Virus record (IMG/VR): IMGVR_UViG_3300044684_000054
Location: 1 to 39,867 of that record
Strand: one strand, 5' to 3'
Length of the DNA stretch: 39,867 nt
Source of the DNA: a virus
Shown here: positions 15,572 through 24,019 of the stretch, piece by piece
How positions within the stretch are numbered: the stretch's first letter is position 1
Layout of the letters: each line of letters starts with the position of its first letter
The notes under the pieces: generated by a model
What the model was told of the DNA's origin: nothing
Database searches by the model: none
Seen by the model: only the letters and a program-made list of their open reading frames with translations
Position numbers and translations under genes: made by a program

Positions 15572-16297
15572 TTAACCGATCCGCTCGATGCGGATGCGCA
15601 AGTTGTAATTCATGGCACCAGCCGTACCAGAAGCGTAATTGCTCGTCTGATAGGTGATGTTTGTACCCCCCTTGGCGGCAAAGACTTGTTGGCCTTGGCC
15701 AAACGCACCTACTGCATTTGCCGTGTTGGTCGATGACACAGTGCCAGCGACCAATGCAGTGCTCGTGTCGAATTCAGTCCACCCGATGCCAATGTTTGGC
15801 AGCGTGGAAGAGGCGGCGTCCGCAGTCGTCTCTACTGCATAGCAGGTAGCGCGGTAGATTCCGCCTTCTGTGCTGGGGACTGGATAAAGAACCGTGTTCG
15901 GAACGTTCGAGTTCAGCCCGATCAGATTGATCTGCGCGACGATGGCAGGGACGCCATTAGCGACAAGAGAATCGCCGTTGTAGGAAGACAATTTCCCAGC
16001 AACTTTTGCGACTGTTGGGTTAGGGTATGTACCCCCGAGATCACCGCCTGCATTACCGGATGGAGCCGCGCCAACCTGGAGCGTGCTATTCGGCCCAATC
16101 GTGACGCCATCAATGGAGCCGCCCTGAATGGCGACACCATCAGAACGCTCGCTGCTAAGCGATTGGTAGTCGTTCGGCGTACTCGTCCCGAGGTCGACAA
16201 AGGTCTGCGGCACGAAGTAATGCCCACCCTGAACGTAATACGTGCCTTTCTGGGTGTTCAGAATCGAATACGAGGCGCTGGGGTTGAAGGTAGCCAT
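15572..16297 (-). CDS. Head or tail fibre-like structural protein
   Basis: A 241-residue protein. The centre contains GNAGGDLGGTYPNPTVAKV, a motif repeated in many phage fibres as a flexible beta-prism linker, followed by a Thr/Ser/Ala-rich beta C-terminal domain ending MNYNLRIRIERIG. The N-terminal 40 residues (YYVQGGHYFVPQ) probably anchor it to the virion. The position between coat-associated gene 16301-16561 and gp4 suggests a capsid or neck fibre. No enzyme motif. Confidence 0.7.
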   Translation of the reverse strand: MATFNPSASYSILNTQKGTYYVQGGHYFVPQTFVDLGTSTPNDYQSLSSERSDGVAIQGGSIDGVTIGPNSTLQVGAAPSGNAGGDLGGTYPNPTVAKVAGKLSSYNGDSLVANGVPAIVAQINLIGLNSNVPNTVLYPVPSTEGGIYRATCYAVETTADAASSTLPNIGIGWTEFDTSTALVAGTVSSTNTANAVGAFGQGQQVFAAKGGTNITYQTSNYASGTAGAMNYNLRIRIERIG

Positions 16298-16300
16298 GGT

Positions 16301-16561
16301 TTAGCCCTTCGCCGCAGCGATCATTTCTTGCAGCTTGGCGACGCCAGTATTGGCATGCGGATTCAGGCCCAGCGCGCGAGCCTGCTCCATGAGGGCCACC
16401 TTATCCACCCGTTGCTGAGTGCTATCGGCGTCCTCTTGCGGGCCAACCAACACAGCTTCCTCGTCGGCGTCGTTGGCGATGATTTGCGAACCGTCTGCCA
16501 GGGTTACCCACTTCGGATATTCCCGAAAGACATACGGCGCTGTGAATTCGCGGCTGTTCAT
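16301..16561 (-). CDS. Small coat-associated protein with SAP/HeH-like tail
   Basis: An 86-residue protein. The N-terminal half (APYVFREYPKWVTLADG) is beta-like; the C-terminal third (ALMEQARALGLNPHANTGVAKLQEMI) matches the helix-extended-helix pattern that binds nucleic acid or caps phage head proteins. Genes like this commonly follow coat genes in podophages. It lies just beyond a hairpin after the coat gene, so it may be expressed at a lower level than coat. Exact role unknown. Confidence 0.65.
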   Translation of the reverse strand: MNSREFTAPYVFREYPKWVTLADGSQIIANDADEEAVLVGPQEDADSTQQRVDKVALMEQARALGLNPHANTGVAKLQEMIAAAKG

Positions 16562-16573
16562 GCGATTTGTCCT

Positions 16574-16608
16574 TCAAAACAGGGGCGCTCCTGTCTAGAA
16601 GCGCCCCA
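16574..16608 (-). terminator. Hairpin, partial terminator after the coat gene
   Basis: GGGGCGCT (16582-16589) and AGCGCCCC (16600-16607) form a perfect eight-pair stem with a ten-base loop. Read on the minus strand it is followed by TGTTTTG, a weak U-tract. It lies 38 bases past the coat stop and would trim read-through from the strong coat transcript into the downstream neck genes. Confidence 0.6.
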
Positions 16609-16645
16609 AGCCCAACACACCGAGGAGACTGGGAGGATCGGTCTG

Positions 16646-17848
16646 TTACAGGACGTCGGCCACAGCCACCGCCCACTCCGGTCGCACTGCCGCGAAGCCG
16701 TACAGAATGTCGAGACGCGTGATCAGGCTGTCCGACATCACGTCGTACGCCTCGATCATCCGCATCGACACACCGTCGAACATCGCGCGAGCCGACGACA
16801 CCACACCAGAGGTCGGCATTTCGAGGTCGGCGGTTGCCAGCGTGAAAGCTTCCGGATAGAAGGCCAGGTTCTGGCGGTACGACGTGCTAGCAGGCAGCAC
16901 CAGAGAGATAGCTGCGCCGTTTGCAGGCGAAGCTGTCACGGTGTTGAACGCTGCGGGAGCCGGGACGATGGCCGGATAGATCGGGATCGAAGTCGCGCCC
17001 GAAGCCACGTTTGCTGTCACGACGAACTGACGCAGCGTGCCTTGGGTCTGGCCGGTCAGACGGTTGATGGCTTGAACGCCAGCGATCGTGATGATGTCGC
17101 CTTGGTTCAGCGTGCCAGTGATGGCATTGACCGTCAGCGTGTTGCCGGTTTGACCTGCGCCGTTGACCGTACCTGCCGAGAACGTGCCGTTCGTGTGGAT
17201 CTGCACGGTCTGGTCGTCGTACCAGTCGAAGCCCAGCGTGTCGGTCGTGATCATGCCGGTTTCGTACTGATCGCTGATCTTCTTCTGCGGGTTCAGAAGG
17301 CCAGCCATTTGCGGCACCGTACGAGCCTCGGTCAGCATGTCCAGAATGACAGTGCGGTCCATGCGCGGAGCCAGGTTGTTCGACAGCTTGGCGCCAGCAT
17401 CGAGCCACGTGCTCATGTCCGGAGTCACCAGATTGCCGCTGCCATCCGTCTTGAACGACAGGTTCGAGGCTGCATTGCCAACCGAGATCAGGTCAGCAGC
17501 CATCGAGGCGGCGAGGCGGTTCACAGCAGGCGCAAGAATGCGCTCGCTGTAGTCGTCCAACGACATGGTCTTTTCGGCGGTACCGAACGAGACCGGGACG
17601 TTTTTCTGGGTGGCGACCGTGAGGGTCGTGTTCTGTTCGTTGGTGCCCTGCGGCGTGATTGCCGGGCCGGTATTCACGACGTAGTCGTTCGGCAGGCGGA
17701 TACGCAGGGTGTTACCAATCTTGGCGCCAGTGCGCGCAAATTGGTCGTCATATTGGCGGTCAACACGACGCAAGAAGGCGTTCGTCTGCGTGAACAGACG
17801 CACAGCCTCATTGGTGATCATGTTGATTGTCAGCAGGCTATTGGCCAC
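16646..17848 (-). CDS. Major capsid (coat) protein, P22 gp5 family
   Basis: A 400-residue protein beginning MANSLLTINMITNEAV, followed by NAFLRRVDRQYDDQF and TLRIRLPNDY, the signature of P22-type coat proteins. P22 gp5 is 430 residues. It builds the icosahedral shell with the scaffold protein. The start is GTG at 17848, eight bases after GGAG; the longer frame upstream to 17932 has no ribosome site and does not fit the family. It has its own promoter (18033-18061) and a leader of about 180 bases with a strong hairpin, unlike all other structural genes here. Confidence 0.95.
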   Translation of the reverse strand: MANSLLTINMITNEAVRLFTQTNAFLRRVDRQYDDQFARTGAKIGNTLRIRLPNDYVVNTGPAITPQGTNEQNTTLTVATQKNVPVSFGTAEKTMSLDDYSERILAPAVNRLAASMAADLISVGNAASNLSFKTDGSGNLVTPDMSTWLDAGAKLSNNLAPRMDRTVILDMLTEARTVPQMAGLLNPQKKISDQYETGMITTDTLGFDWYDDQTVQIHTNGTFSAGTVNGAGQTGNTLTVNAITGTLNQGDIITIAGVQAINRLTGQTQGTLRQFVVTANVASGATSIPIYPAIVPAPAAFNTVTASPANGAAISLVLPASTSYRQNLAFYPEAFTLATADLEMPTSGVVSSARAMFDGVSMRMIEAYDVMSDSLITRLDILYGFAAVRPEWAVAVADVL

Positions 17849-17980
17849 GTTGATTTCTCCACATTGGATGAACAAGGAATGCAGCGCTTGCTGCGACGTC
17901 CCTGCCCTGCGGAGACCAACTTGACGGGCCAATCCAGCGATTGACGGCTCGCTTCTGCCTAGAAATGCATGGAATCTGGA

Positions 17981-18006
17981 GTTTTAGTGCTTAGAAAGCA
18001 CAAAAC
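17981..18006 (-). promoter_or_regulatory. Strong hairpin in the coat mRNA leader
   Basis: GTTTTAGTGCTT-aga-AAGCACAAAAC on the plus strand gives an 11-pair stem with a single bulged base and a three-base loop; the core GTGCTT-aga-AAGCAC (17987-18001) is perfect. It sits about 20 bases after the predicted start of the coat transcript and 130 bases before the coat start codon. It may stabilise the abundant coat mRNA 5' end or be an operator. The same GTGCTT element occurs twice, in direct orientation and also three bases apart, at the 29345 promoter. Confidence 0.6.
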
Positions 18007-18032
18007 AATGCGCAGATGTGCCAAGTAACTGC

Positions 18033-18061
18033 AACATAGTGCTATTTTTGGCCGCTGTCAA
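18033..18061 (-). promoter_or_regulatory. Sigma70-type promoter for the coat gene
   Basis: On the minus strand: TTGACA (18061-18056), exactly 17 bases, TATGTT (18038-18033). The -35 is a perfect consensus hexamer. It starts three bases after the U-tract of the scaffold-gene terminator and would start transcription near 18026, giving coat its own message. Confidence 0.75.
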
Positions 18062-18063
18062 AT

Positions 18064-18088
18064 GAAAAAGCCCGCTTTGAGCGGGCCT
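18064..18088 (-). terminator. Rho-independent terminator after the scaffold gene
   Basis: GCCCGC (18070-18075), five-base loop, GCGGGC (18081-18086). On the minus strand, the direction of the gene, it is followed by TTTTT. It lies 16 bases past the scaffold stop and separates the terminase-portal-scaffold message from the coat message. Confidence 0.85.
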
Positions 18089-18103
18089 TCTTACTACTTG
18101 TGC

Positions 18104-18868
18104 TTAGCGACGGCTGCGACGCGCATTTTTATTGCGCCATTCGAACCATTCGGCAGTACCGACCTTCGGCTCTCCGCCACCTCCACCACTGCTCCCGCCA
18201 GCATCCACGCCATCTACAGGCGGGGGAGCCTTGGAAACCTGCTTGGCTAGCTCCTTCGCTGCCCGACTAGCCAGCTTCGTCATCTCAATGCCCATTTGCA
18301 GCGGCGGCAGACCCGCGACACGCATGGCCTCATCAAGATTCTCGGGCTTGCCAAGCCACGTCACGAGTTTTTCCGGGTTAGGCACGCTTGTCACAGCATC
18401 GAGGAATGCCTGACCGCCTACACCAGCCATCGTCAGGTTGTTGATCGACGCCTGATATTCAGCACCGAATTCCTTCTGCCCGGCCTCATTGACGGCTTGA
18501 ATGCGCGATGCAGTTTGTTGCTCAGCCAACTGCTGTTGAACTAGCTGCTCGGCATACGTGCGCGCCAATTGCTCCACATTCACGTTCGGAGGAACAGTCG
18601 GAGCTGCGGCAGGATTGCCCCCGTCTGGCTGACTGGCAGCGCGGATCTGTGCCAATTCTTGCTCAAGACGTTGCGCACGCTCCGCCTCCTGTTGTGCCCG
18701 TTGTTCAGCGGCGCGACGAGCTGCGGCAAGTTCACCCATGCGCTTCGGCACCCATTCAGGCGGCTGGTTATTCTGCGCTGGCTGCTGCGTATCCTCGGGC
18801 GCAGGGGCGCCATCTTGCGGCGCAGAGGTGGCAGTCGTGTCAACGACGGTATCGGTGGCTTGGTCCAT
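18104..18868 (-). CDS. Scaffolding protein, P22 gp8-like
   Basis: A 254-residue, highly charged helical protein. The N-terminus is acidic and Thr/Pro/Gln-rich; residues 45-75 form a strong coiled coil (AARRAAEQRAQQEAERAQ); the C-terminus is Gly-rich then basic (RNKNARRSRR), matching the coat-binding basic tail of P22 gp8. It guides coat assembly and leaves before DNA packaging. It lies between portal and coat, as in P22. No protease motif is seen. Confidence 0.88.
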   Translation of the reverse strand: MDQATDTVVDTTATSAPQDGAPAPEDTQQPAQNNQPPEWVPKRMGELAAARRAAEQRAQQEAERAQRLEQELAQIRAASQPDGGNPAAAPTVPPNVNVEQLARTYAEQLVQQQLAEQQTASRIQAVNEAGQKEFGAEYQASINNLTMAGVGGQAFLDAVTSVPNPEKLVTWLGKPENLDEAMRVAGLPPLQMGIEMTKLASRAAKELAKQVSKAPPPVDGVDAGGSSGGGGGEPKVGTAEWFEWRNKNARRSRR

Positions 18869-18889
18869 GGTTTCCTCGGCAATGGATTG

Positions 18890-21100
18890 TTATTGGGGTT
18901 GCTGAACTTCTGGCGATGCGGCGGCTGCTGGTTGCTGATTCGGATGCAGGATTTCTGGAAGAGCCTGCGCATAGGCCACAGACGGGTCCATGACAGCCGG
19001 GTTCACGTCTTCCATGGGGTTGGGCGCAGTGATGACCTCCGCGCCGAGCTTTTCGGCGATCAGCGCGAGCACAGTGGGATCCAGTGCGCCCAGGATCGAC
19101 TTCAAGCGGTCGGTCTCGGCCTTGAACGCAGCTGTCAGAGCATCGCGCTCATTCTCCATGCGCAGCGCCAGGTGATTCAGCGCCTCCATATCCAGGCGGC
19201 GGTTCTCGATGTCCAGCGCGCGGTCCTTCTCAGCCAATGCCTCAGAGAGCTGCTTGATCATGTCGGCGCTTGCCTGGAGCTGCTGCATCAGGTTCTGCTC
19301 TTGCGGCGTCGGGCCATCGCCAACCACACCCGGATTCGTCGCATTGATCCAGTTGCGCATGCGCTCACGCAGCTTGTCAGCGATCGGGAAGTCAGCGACT
19401 GCCATGTACAGGTCGCCAATGACCTGCGCCATCGCCGGATTGCCCACGATTAGGTTGGTCAGCGCCTCGAATGCCTCTTCACGCTTGGTGTCGTAGCTCG
19501 GGCCTGCCTCAACAACGACCTCGTAGCGCCCAACATTCGGGTTGAAAATGGCCTTCACACGCTTCGCTTGAGCATCCCGCTGCATCTGCAATGCTGCTTG
19601 CTGCTTCGGATCAATGACGACGGTCTGCTCTTCGCCGTCTTCACCCATGATTCGGATGATCCGACGCGTGTCGTAAACCTTCGGGATTAGATCGATTAGC
19701 TGGACGCCGGTGAAGCGCAGAGCATCGTTCAGGGCGTCGGGGAAGTGATACGTAACGCGCTCCCCTTGCTTCTGGCGCTTGGTGATGGAGACACCGCTGA
19801 CTTCGTTCCCTTGCTCGCTGAACGTGGCCTCGTACTGGCCGCTGGACATCATCAGTTCGCGCTCTGCGATCTGCATGCCATCGATGTAGGCAGGAGAACT
19901 GCTTGGTGGCTGCTGACGCCTCGGCTCCGGGATGGGATTGCCGTTCTCGTCTGCGTGGTTGTATGGCAGGAACGCGTGGTTCTGCGTATTGGCCGTCGCC
20001 CAGTAGTTCTCTAGCCCTTCAATGGCCTCTACAGGCGCAGTCCACGGCGACTTGCTTTGCAGCGCGCCATATTCCAGCGCAGCAGATGCGTTGTAGTTGT
20101 AGGCGCGCTGTGCATCCTTCTGGTAGCGCGTCAGGCCCTTGCGATCGAGCTTGCCCTCGATGACAACCTCTTCGCCCGGCAGCCGGATGATGGGAATGTA
20201 CGAGCCCGCCCACGTACCCTTTTCTGCGATGGAATCGCCCACGAGCACATAGAGACGCACCTTGCGCTTATCCACACGGCGACGCAGGACCACATCGGAG
20301 TCTTCCTTGGCCGCGGCCGCCATGAGAGCCCTCTCATTGGGCTCCATATCAGACTCACGTGCGAACCGCGTTCCGCCGTCATCAGTCGGGATGGCATACA
20401 GCCATTCCTTGCGCGTCTCGACCTCGTAGTAGTTGGCCGTGCGTACCGTGTCCTTCATGATCCACGACTGCACGCCATCGAGATTGCTGCTGCCACCAGC
20501 GGGCAACTTCACGCGCGGATACTTCGCCTCGCACTTCTCGCGCGGGATGTCCTCGAAGATGAAGCCCCAATCAGCGTCACTGCCATCCTGGTTCTTGATG
20601 TTGTTGTCCAGCACTACCGAGAGCGGGTCTGGCACCTGCTTGATGCGGATGACCTGATCGAAACTGTTGTCGTCCGCGTATTCAGTCATAAGACGCCAGT
20701 AGCCCATGCCCGCGCCTACCTGGAAGCCTGCGGCCATCTTGTAGGCCGTGGACGCCTGAGACGTGACTTGGATATTCCGAATCACCGCGCCATAGATCTG
20801 CGCAGACTCGTACGTCGCTTCATCCCCCGTGGGCTTGACTGTGATCGCCGGAAGGTTCTCCTTCATCTGGTTGACCACGTGCAGCCAGTGCGTGTGCACC
20901 TTGTTGATGGTCACCATTGGCTGCCCGGCGATCTGCCGACGAGCGCGTACGTTCGCGTCCCATTGCTCCTGGTTGTCCGGATCGGCGTACAGAAAGCTTA
21001 TGTCATCGCGGAAGCGCTGACGCCACGTGCTTTCCCAATCGATGCCAGCCTTAAAGCGGCGACGCGCCCGGGCGAGGATGTCTTCATCACGTTCAGCCAT
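18890..21100 (-). CDS. Portal protein, P22 gp1-like
   Basis: A 736-residue protein (P22 gp1 is 725). The N-terminal part (WRQRFRDDISFLYADPDNQEQWD) and the central SAALEYGALQSKSPW and EVSGVSITKRQKQGE segments match P22-family portals. A long C-terminal helical segment (about residues 600-680, rich in Glu, Lys and Leu) corresponds to the barrel, and a Pro/Gln/Ala tail closes it. It forms the dodecameric ring through which TerL pumps DNA. It overlaps the small gene 21093-21350 by eight bases. Confidence 0.93.
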   Translation of the reverse strand: MAERDEDILARARRRFKAGIDWESTWRQRFRDDISFLYADPDNQEQWDANVRARRQIAGQPMVTINKVHTHWLHVVNQMKENLPAITVKPTGDEATYESAQIYGAVIRNIQVTSQASTAYKMAAGFQVGAGMGYWRLMTEYADDNSFDQVIRIKQVPDPLSVVLDNNIKNQDGSDADWGFIFEDIPREKCEAKYPRVKLPAGGSSNLDGVQSWIMKDTVRTANYYEVETRKEWLYAIPTDDGGTRFARESDMEPNERALMAAAAKEDSDVVLRRRVDKRKVRLYVLVGDSIAEKGTWAGSYIPIIRLPGEEVVIEGKLDRKGLTRYQKDAQRAYNYNASAALEYGALQSKSPWTAPVEAIEGLENYWATANTQNHAFLPYNHADENGNPIPEPRRQQPPSSSPAYIDGMQIAERELMMSSGQYEATFSEQGNEVSGVSITKRQKQGERVTYHFPDALNDALRFTGVQLIDLIPKVYDTRRIIRIMGEDGEEQTVVIDPKQQAALQMQRDAQAKRVKAIFNPNVGRYEVVVEAGPSYDTKREEAFEALTNLIVGNPAMAQVIGDLYMAVADFPIADKLRERMRNWINATNPGVVGDGPTPQEQNLMQQLQASADMIKQLSEALAEKDRALDIENRRLDMEALNHLALRMENERDALTAAFKAETDRLKSILGALDPTVLALIAEKLGAEVITAPNPMEDVNPAVMDPSVAYAQALPEILHPNQQPAAAASPEVQQPQ

Positions 21101-21350
21101 TTTCTTTCTCCGACTCCAGGCTGCGGAAGAAGGCTAGAACAAGAGGGCGGCAACGTTCCAGGAATGGCTCTTTCTTCTCGCACGCAAAGGAGCACAGTTG
21201 TACTGTTTGCTTCTTATTTCGGATGAACGTGTCCCACCTAGCGTGAAAGCCGTCGCAGGAAACGTCATAAGCCACAATTTCCCGCATTCCATCGATGTAA
21301 TGGGCATCGACTACGCCAGCCGTCGGCAACGGTAGAGATTTCGTTTCCAT
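21093..21350 (-). CDS. Small protein between terminase and portal
   Basis: An 85-residue protein with mixed composition, containing GVVDAHYIDGMREIVAYDVSC and a Cys/Lys-rich centre. Not recognised. It starts three bases past the TerL stop and overlaps the portal start, so it is translated in the packaging operon. No membrane helix or enzyme motif is seen. Confidence 0.65.
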   Translation of the reverse strand: METKSLPLPTAGVVDAHYIDGMREIVAYDVSCDGFHARWDTFIRNKKQTVQLCSFACEKKEPFLERCRPLVLAFFRSLESEKENG

Positions 21351-21353
21351 GTC

Positions 21354-22745
21354 TTATCCCATCCAAGAGGCAGTGAATTTTCCGCCATGGAGTACAGGCG
21401 GGGCGTTCTTTTTCGGTTGTTGCAGCTGTCGTTTCTTCTCGCGCACGAGCCCCGGGAAAAGCTCTGTGAGAACCCAGATCAATGCGTCTGCGCGGTTTGG
21501 TGAGCCTTCGCCCAGGTAGCCAACAGTAGAAAATGCGGTCAACTCAGACTCGAGTTCGCGAAACTGGCCAACGTGCCGCACTTTCCCTTTCTCGTAGAGA
21601 GCCGAGAACGGCTCAGCTCGCACATGTTTGCCGCGCGTTGCGGTGACCATCTTGAAGGGCGTACGAGGGCGCGCAGTCTGGACCACGTGTTGCACCATGG
21701 CGCCCCCGTAGTTCGTTTCCCCAACGATTACATCGGCTGCATGCCGGTCGAAGGCGCTCGTTGCGATGTCGCCCCATGTGGCTGGCCCGGCTTTCACAGT
21801 GCAGTCTTGCAGCACATATGCATTGCCATCGATGCCGATGCCGCCGACGATGATTCCAATTTCATCGTTATCAGCGTTGTCTACATCTCCTGATCCAGAT
21901 GGGTCGATACCCACCACAACACGCACAAAATCTGGCACAGGCTGATCTTCCCGATGGCGCCACTTATCGATCGTTTCCTCTGCGAACAATTGATTCGGCG
22001 TGGCATCTGAGAACTCACCCTTGAGGAAGCGCTTTTGCAGGCGTGCGCTCATGCCCTGCAACGTCTCCAGATAGGACGAACTCAGGTTCTGCGCATTGTC
22101 CTGAGGGTTGATCTGGAAGCAGTCATAGTCCTCCGGGCGACGCAATGGTTCGCCTGTCTCGGGGTCTACCTTCTGTACAAAGCGCTTGTAGGTCCAGTGC
22201 GCCTTGGAGGGCGGATTGCAGTCGTAATACGCACGCATCTTGAGCGGCGTCGGCTCCTTACCCTCAATCTGAGTCATCACGAGCTGGGCTAGACGAGTCG
22301 TAGCGGTGTCCACTGAGCCCATTGGGATCTGGCTGCACTCATTGAAGTACAGCGTGGCGAACTCCTTGCCCAACACCTTCTCAACACGTTCTTTATCATC
22401 TAGCCCTGAGAACCAAATCTCGCTGTCCAGATCGTGGCCGGTCTCGTCCTTGTGCCCCGTGTGGATCGTTGCGTAGCCATCGCCTTTGTGCAGCGTGTAT
22501 CGCACAGCAGGGAAGGCGAGCTTCATCACCTTGGGGAACGTGTCCAGAACGATGGACTCATGCACATGCAGCGCGCGAAAGCGGAAGATGCCGTGACGGC
22601 TGCCTGGCGCCTTGATCGCACGGAATACGATGTTGCGCACATGCAGGAACGTCTTGCCGCTCCGGCTCCCCCCAAACAGCATCACGTGCGTGGCTGGGCC
22701 ACTTAGCACGGCCTGGGCTTGGAGTTGGCGCTCAGTGAGCTGCAT
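21354..22745 (-). CDS. terL: Terminase large subunit
   Basis: A 463-residue packaging motor. Walker A GGSRSGKT is at residues 25-32; Walker B-like LYFNECSQIP is near residue 139; the nuclease half starts with VVGIDPSGSGD (first catalytic Asp), then DVIVGETNYGG and a late SPNRADALIW (last catalytic Asp). ATPase followed by RNase-H-like nuclease is standard; P22 gp2 has 499 residues. The start is ATG at 22745 overlapping the upstream stop (TGATG); a GTG one codon earlier is also possible. Resemblance to the P22/BPP-1-like podovirus group suggests headful packaging, but this must be tested. Confidence 0.95.
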   Translation of the reverse strand: MQLTERQLQAQAVLSGPATHVMLFGGSRSGKTFLHVRNIVFRAIKAPGSRHGIFRFRALHVHESIVLDTFPKVMKLAFPAVRYTLHKGDGYATIHTGHKDETGHDLDSEIWFSGLDDKERVEKVLGKEFATLYFNECSQIPMGSVDTATTRLAQLVMTQIEGKEPTPLKMRAYYDCNPPSKAHWTYKRFVQKVDPETGEPLRRPEDYDCFQINPQDNAQNLSSSYLETLQGMSARLQKRFLKGEFSDATPNQLFAEETIDKWRHREDQPVPDFVRVVVGIDPSGSGDVDNADNDEIGIIVGGIGIDGNAYVLQDCTVKAGPATWGDIATSAFDRHAADVIVGETNYGGAMVQHVVQTARPRTPFKMVTATRGKHVRAEPFSALYEKGKVRHVGQFRELESELTAFSTVGYLGEGSPNRADALIWVLTELFPGLVREKKRQLQQPKKNAPPVLHGGKFTASWMG

Positions 22746-22993
22746 CACAGCGCCTCATCATGGCTGCTAGCCACAACTTGGATCGGCCCACCATCTGGCC
22801 CTGTGTGCTCTGCTTGTACCTGGCTCAGATCGGGTATTGACTTGCGCAACAGAATCTCAATAGCTTTGAGACGACTTGCCGACAATTCTTCTGTCAGGCC
22901 AAGTGCATGATTCTGAAGAACATTTACCAGCTGGCTGGCCTGGATCTTGGCGCGCACCTCATCTTGATGCTTTGTGCGGATACGGGCTGCCAT
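22745..22993 (-). CDS. Putative small terminase subunit
   Basis: An 82-residue, helical protein (KHQDEVRAKIQASQLVNVLQNHALG, then LKAIEILLRKSIPDLSQV). Short proteins of this exact style lie directly before TerL in many podophages and are taken as DNA-recognition terminase subunits or terminase-associated factors. Its stop overlaps the TerL start by one base. It is smaller than the P22 gp3 small subunit (162 residues), so the assignment is by position and composition. Confidence 0.6.
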   Translation of the reverse strand: MAARIRTKHQDEVRAKIQASQLVNVLQNHALGLTEELSASRLKAIEILLRKSIPDLSQVQAEHTGPDGGPIQVVASSHDEAL

Positions 22994-23001
22994 GGGTTAC
23001 C

Positions 23002-23193
23002 TCACTTCACCCAAAGCTGGCCGCTAATATTCCCTGCCGACACGCGCAGAGAACGCACGCGGCGCAGGATGTCGCTACAAGCGGCTTGCAGATACATGTT
23101 CTTCGTAGCGCGCTCTTGGATGCTCGAAACAGCGTGGTCACCCAGCTTTCGGCGCAATTCCATGCGGCGCTTTGCATCGTCTGCGTAGCTCAC
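23002..23193 (-). CDS. Small basic protein before terminase
   Basis: A 63-residue basic protein (YADDAKRRMELRRKLGDHAVSS). It uses a GTG start overlapping the preceding stop by four bases (GTGA), which supports translation. Not recognised; could be DNA-binding given its charge and place before the packaging genes. Confidence 0.55.
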   Translation of the reverse strand: MSYADDAKRRMELRRKLGDHAVSSIQERATKNMYLQAACSDILRRVRSLRVSAGNISGQLWVK

Positions 23194-23366
23194 TTCTTCA
23201 TCCCCTTGAGCGTCTTTGCCAGCCGAGCGCGTTGCCCCTCTTTGCCAGGCTTCTTAGCCGCAGCATCCAGCTTCTTGGCCGGGATCTTTTCGCCTTTCTT
23301 GACGCCAAGCTCTTTACGCAGGCTGCCGGGCTTCTTTATCGCGTCTTGAATCCAGTTCTTAGCCAT
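23190..23366 (-). CDS. Small lysine-rich protein (58 residues)
   Basis: A short gene of 58 residues starting MAKNWIQDAIKKPGSLRKEL and very rich in Lys, Pro and Ala, with KKLDAAAKKPGK and a basic end. Near-identical small proteins starting MAKNWI are common in proteobacterial phages next to terminase genes, as I recall. It overlaps the next gene by GTGA. Function unknown. Confidence 0.7.
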   Translation of the reverse strand: MAKNWIQDAIKKPGSLRKELGVKKGEKIPAKKLDAAAKKPGKEGQRARLAKTLKGMKK

Positions 23367-23396
23367 ATCTGGCTCCTCGATGTGCCGGGGTGCGGA

Positions 23397-23576
23397 TCAG
23401 CGGCTGACGCCTTTTTCTCGAATCAGCGGCACGCCATTCAGCTTGTTCGGCTCCGGCTTCGGGCCAGACGGCGGTTTGCCACCCTTGTAGGTGCCAGCGG
23501 GCGCAGTACGCGCACCGTGGGCGCATTTGGTGGCCGAATCCATCGATCCGCCCTTGAGATCACGTTTTTCCGACAT
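23397..23576 (-). CDS. Small Gly/Pro/Lys-rich protein (59 residues)
   Basis: A 59-residue frame with GGAGAAAGGAA before the ATG at 23576. It is low-complexity and probably disordered (TYKGGKPPSGPKPEPNK), with a single CAHG motif. It is the first gene after a candidate promoter and precedes a similarly small basic gene. Unrecognised; real by ribosome site and position. Confidence 0.55.
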   Translation of the reverse strand: MSEKRDLKGGSMDSATKCAHGARTAPAGTYKGGKPPSGPKPEPNKLNGVPLIREKGVSR

Positions 23577-23630
23577 TTCCTTTCTCCATGGAGTGAATCC
23601 GTGGCAGAAATTGCCAAGGGTCCGCCTAGA

Positions 23631-23659
23631 ATCTTAGATTCATTGCGCAGAACTTGCAA
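23631..23659 (-). promoter_or_regulatory. Candidate late promoter upstream of the terminase genes
   Basis: On the minus strand TTGCAA (23659-23654), 17 bases, TAAGAT (23636-23631), each four of six consensus bases. It lies in the 117-base gap before 23576, the only sizeable spacer upstream of the packaging genes. It could be where late transcription begins, as an alternative to read-through from the early leftward promoter. Confidence 0.4.
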
Positions 23660-23693
23660 ATGTTGGTTTTGCGTGCTATGGGCGCGGCTGTTC

Positions 23694-23891
23694 TCACAAA
23701 CAGGTGCCATCGGGGAACTGGCCAAAAAATGGCAAATAGAATCTCTTCGTAGAAAGCCACGACGCATAGGCTCTCGCAGGCGAGCTTCCAGCCGTAGCAT
23801 CACTATAGAAGTCGTCGCAGTGGCACCACCAGCGTCCCCATCCGAAATAAATGTGTGGCTTCACTTTCCCCAAACGGTTGCGGTAGGTCAT
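23694..23891 (-). CDS. Small protein, W/Y/G-rich
   Basis: A 65-residue protein with MTYRNRLGKVKPHIYFGWG, WWCHC and SSPARAYASW; this style of small phage protein (G-W-W-C core, then SPAxAY) recurs in phages as a conserved hypothetical. The start at 23891 has GGGAGG nearby and overlaps the preceding stop by ATGA, which favours it over the longer frame to 23912. Function unknown. Confidence 0.65.
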   Translation of the reverse strand: MTYRNRLGKVKPHIYFGWGRWWCHCDDFYSDATAGSSPARAYASWLSTKRFYLPFFGQFPDGTCL

Positions 23892-24019
23892 AGCCCCTCC
23901 CAAATAGCCCATAACCCAAATACGACAAGCACACCGCCCAAGATAGATCCAACCTCATCGCTGACCCGAGGAGCGCAATAAATGGCTGACATGATTAGAA
24001 AAAATTGCCAGAACTTCAT
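23888..24019 (-). CDS. Small membrane protein (43 residues)
   Basis: A 43-residue frame starting MKFWQFFLIMSAIY with a second hydrophobic stretch (GSILGGVLVVFGLWAIW): two short membrane helices. It overlaps the following gene by ATGA. An ATG six codons upstream (24037) has no ribosome site. Small inner-membrane proteins of this kind often influence lysis, exclusion or host membrane physiology; no specific role can be assigned. Confidence 0.6.
   Translation of the reverse strand: MKFWQFFLIMSAIYCAPRVSDEVGSILGGVLVVFGLWAIWEGL

Noticed and set aside
16163-17944. Long plus-strand open frame antisense to coat and fibre genes
   Set aside because: It is an Arg/His-rich shadow of the P22-type coat gene and its neighbour. 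The minus-strand products match known structural families.
20057-21226. Plus-strand open frame across the portal gene
   Set aside because: It is a shadow of the portal and the following gene, with no ribosome site and no family resemblance.
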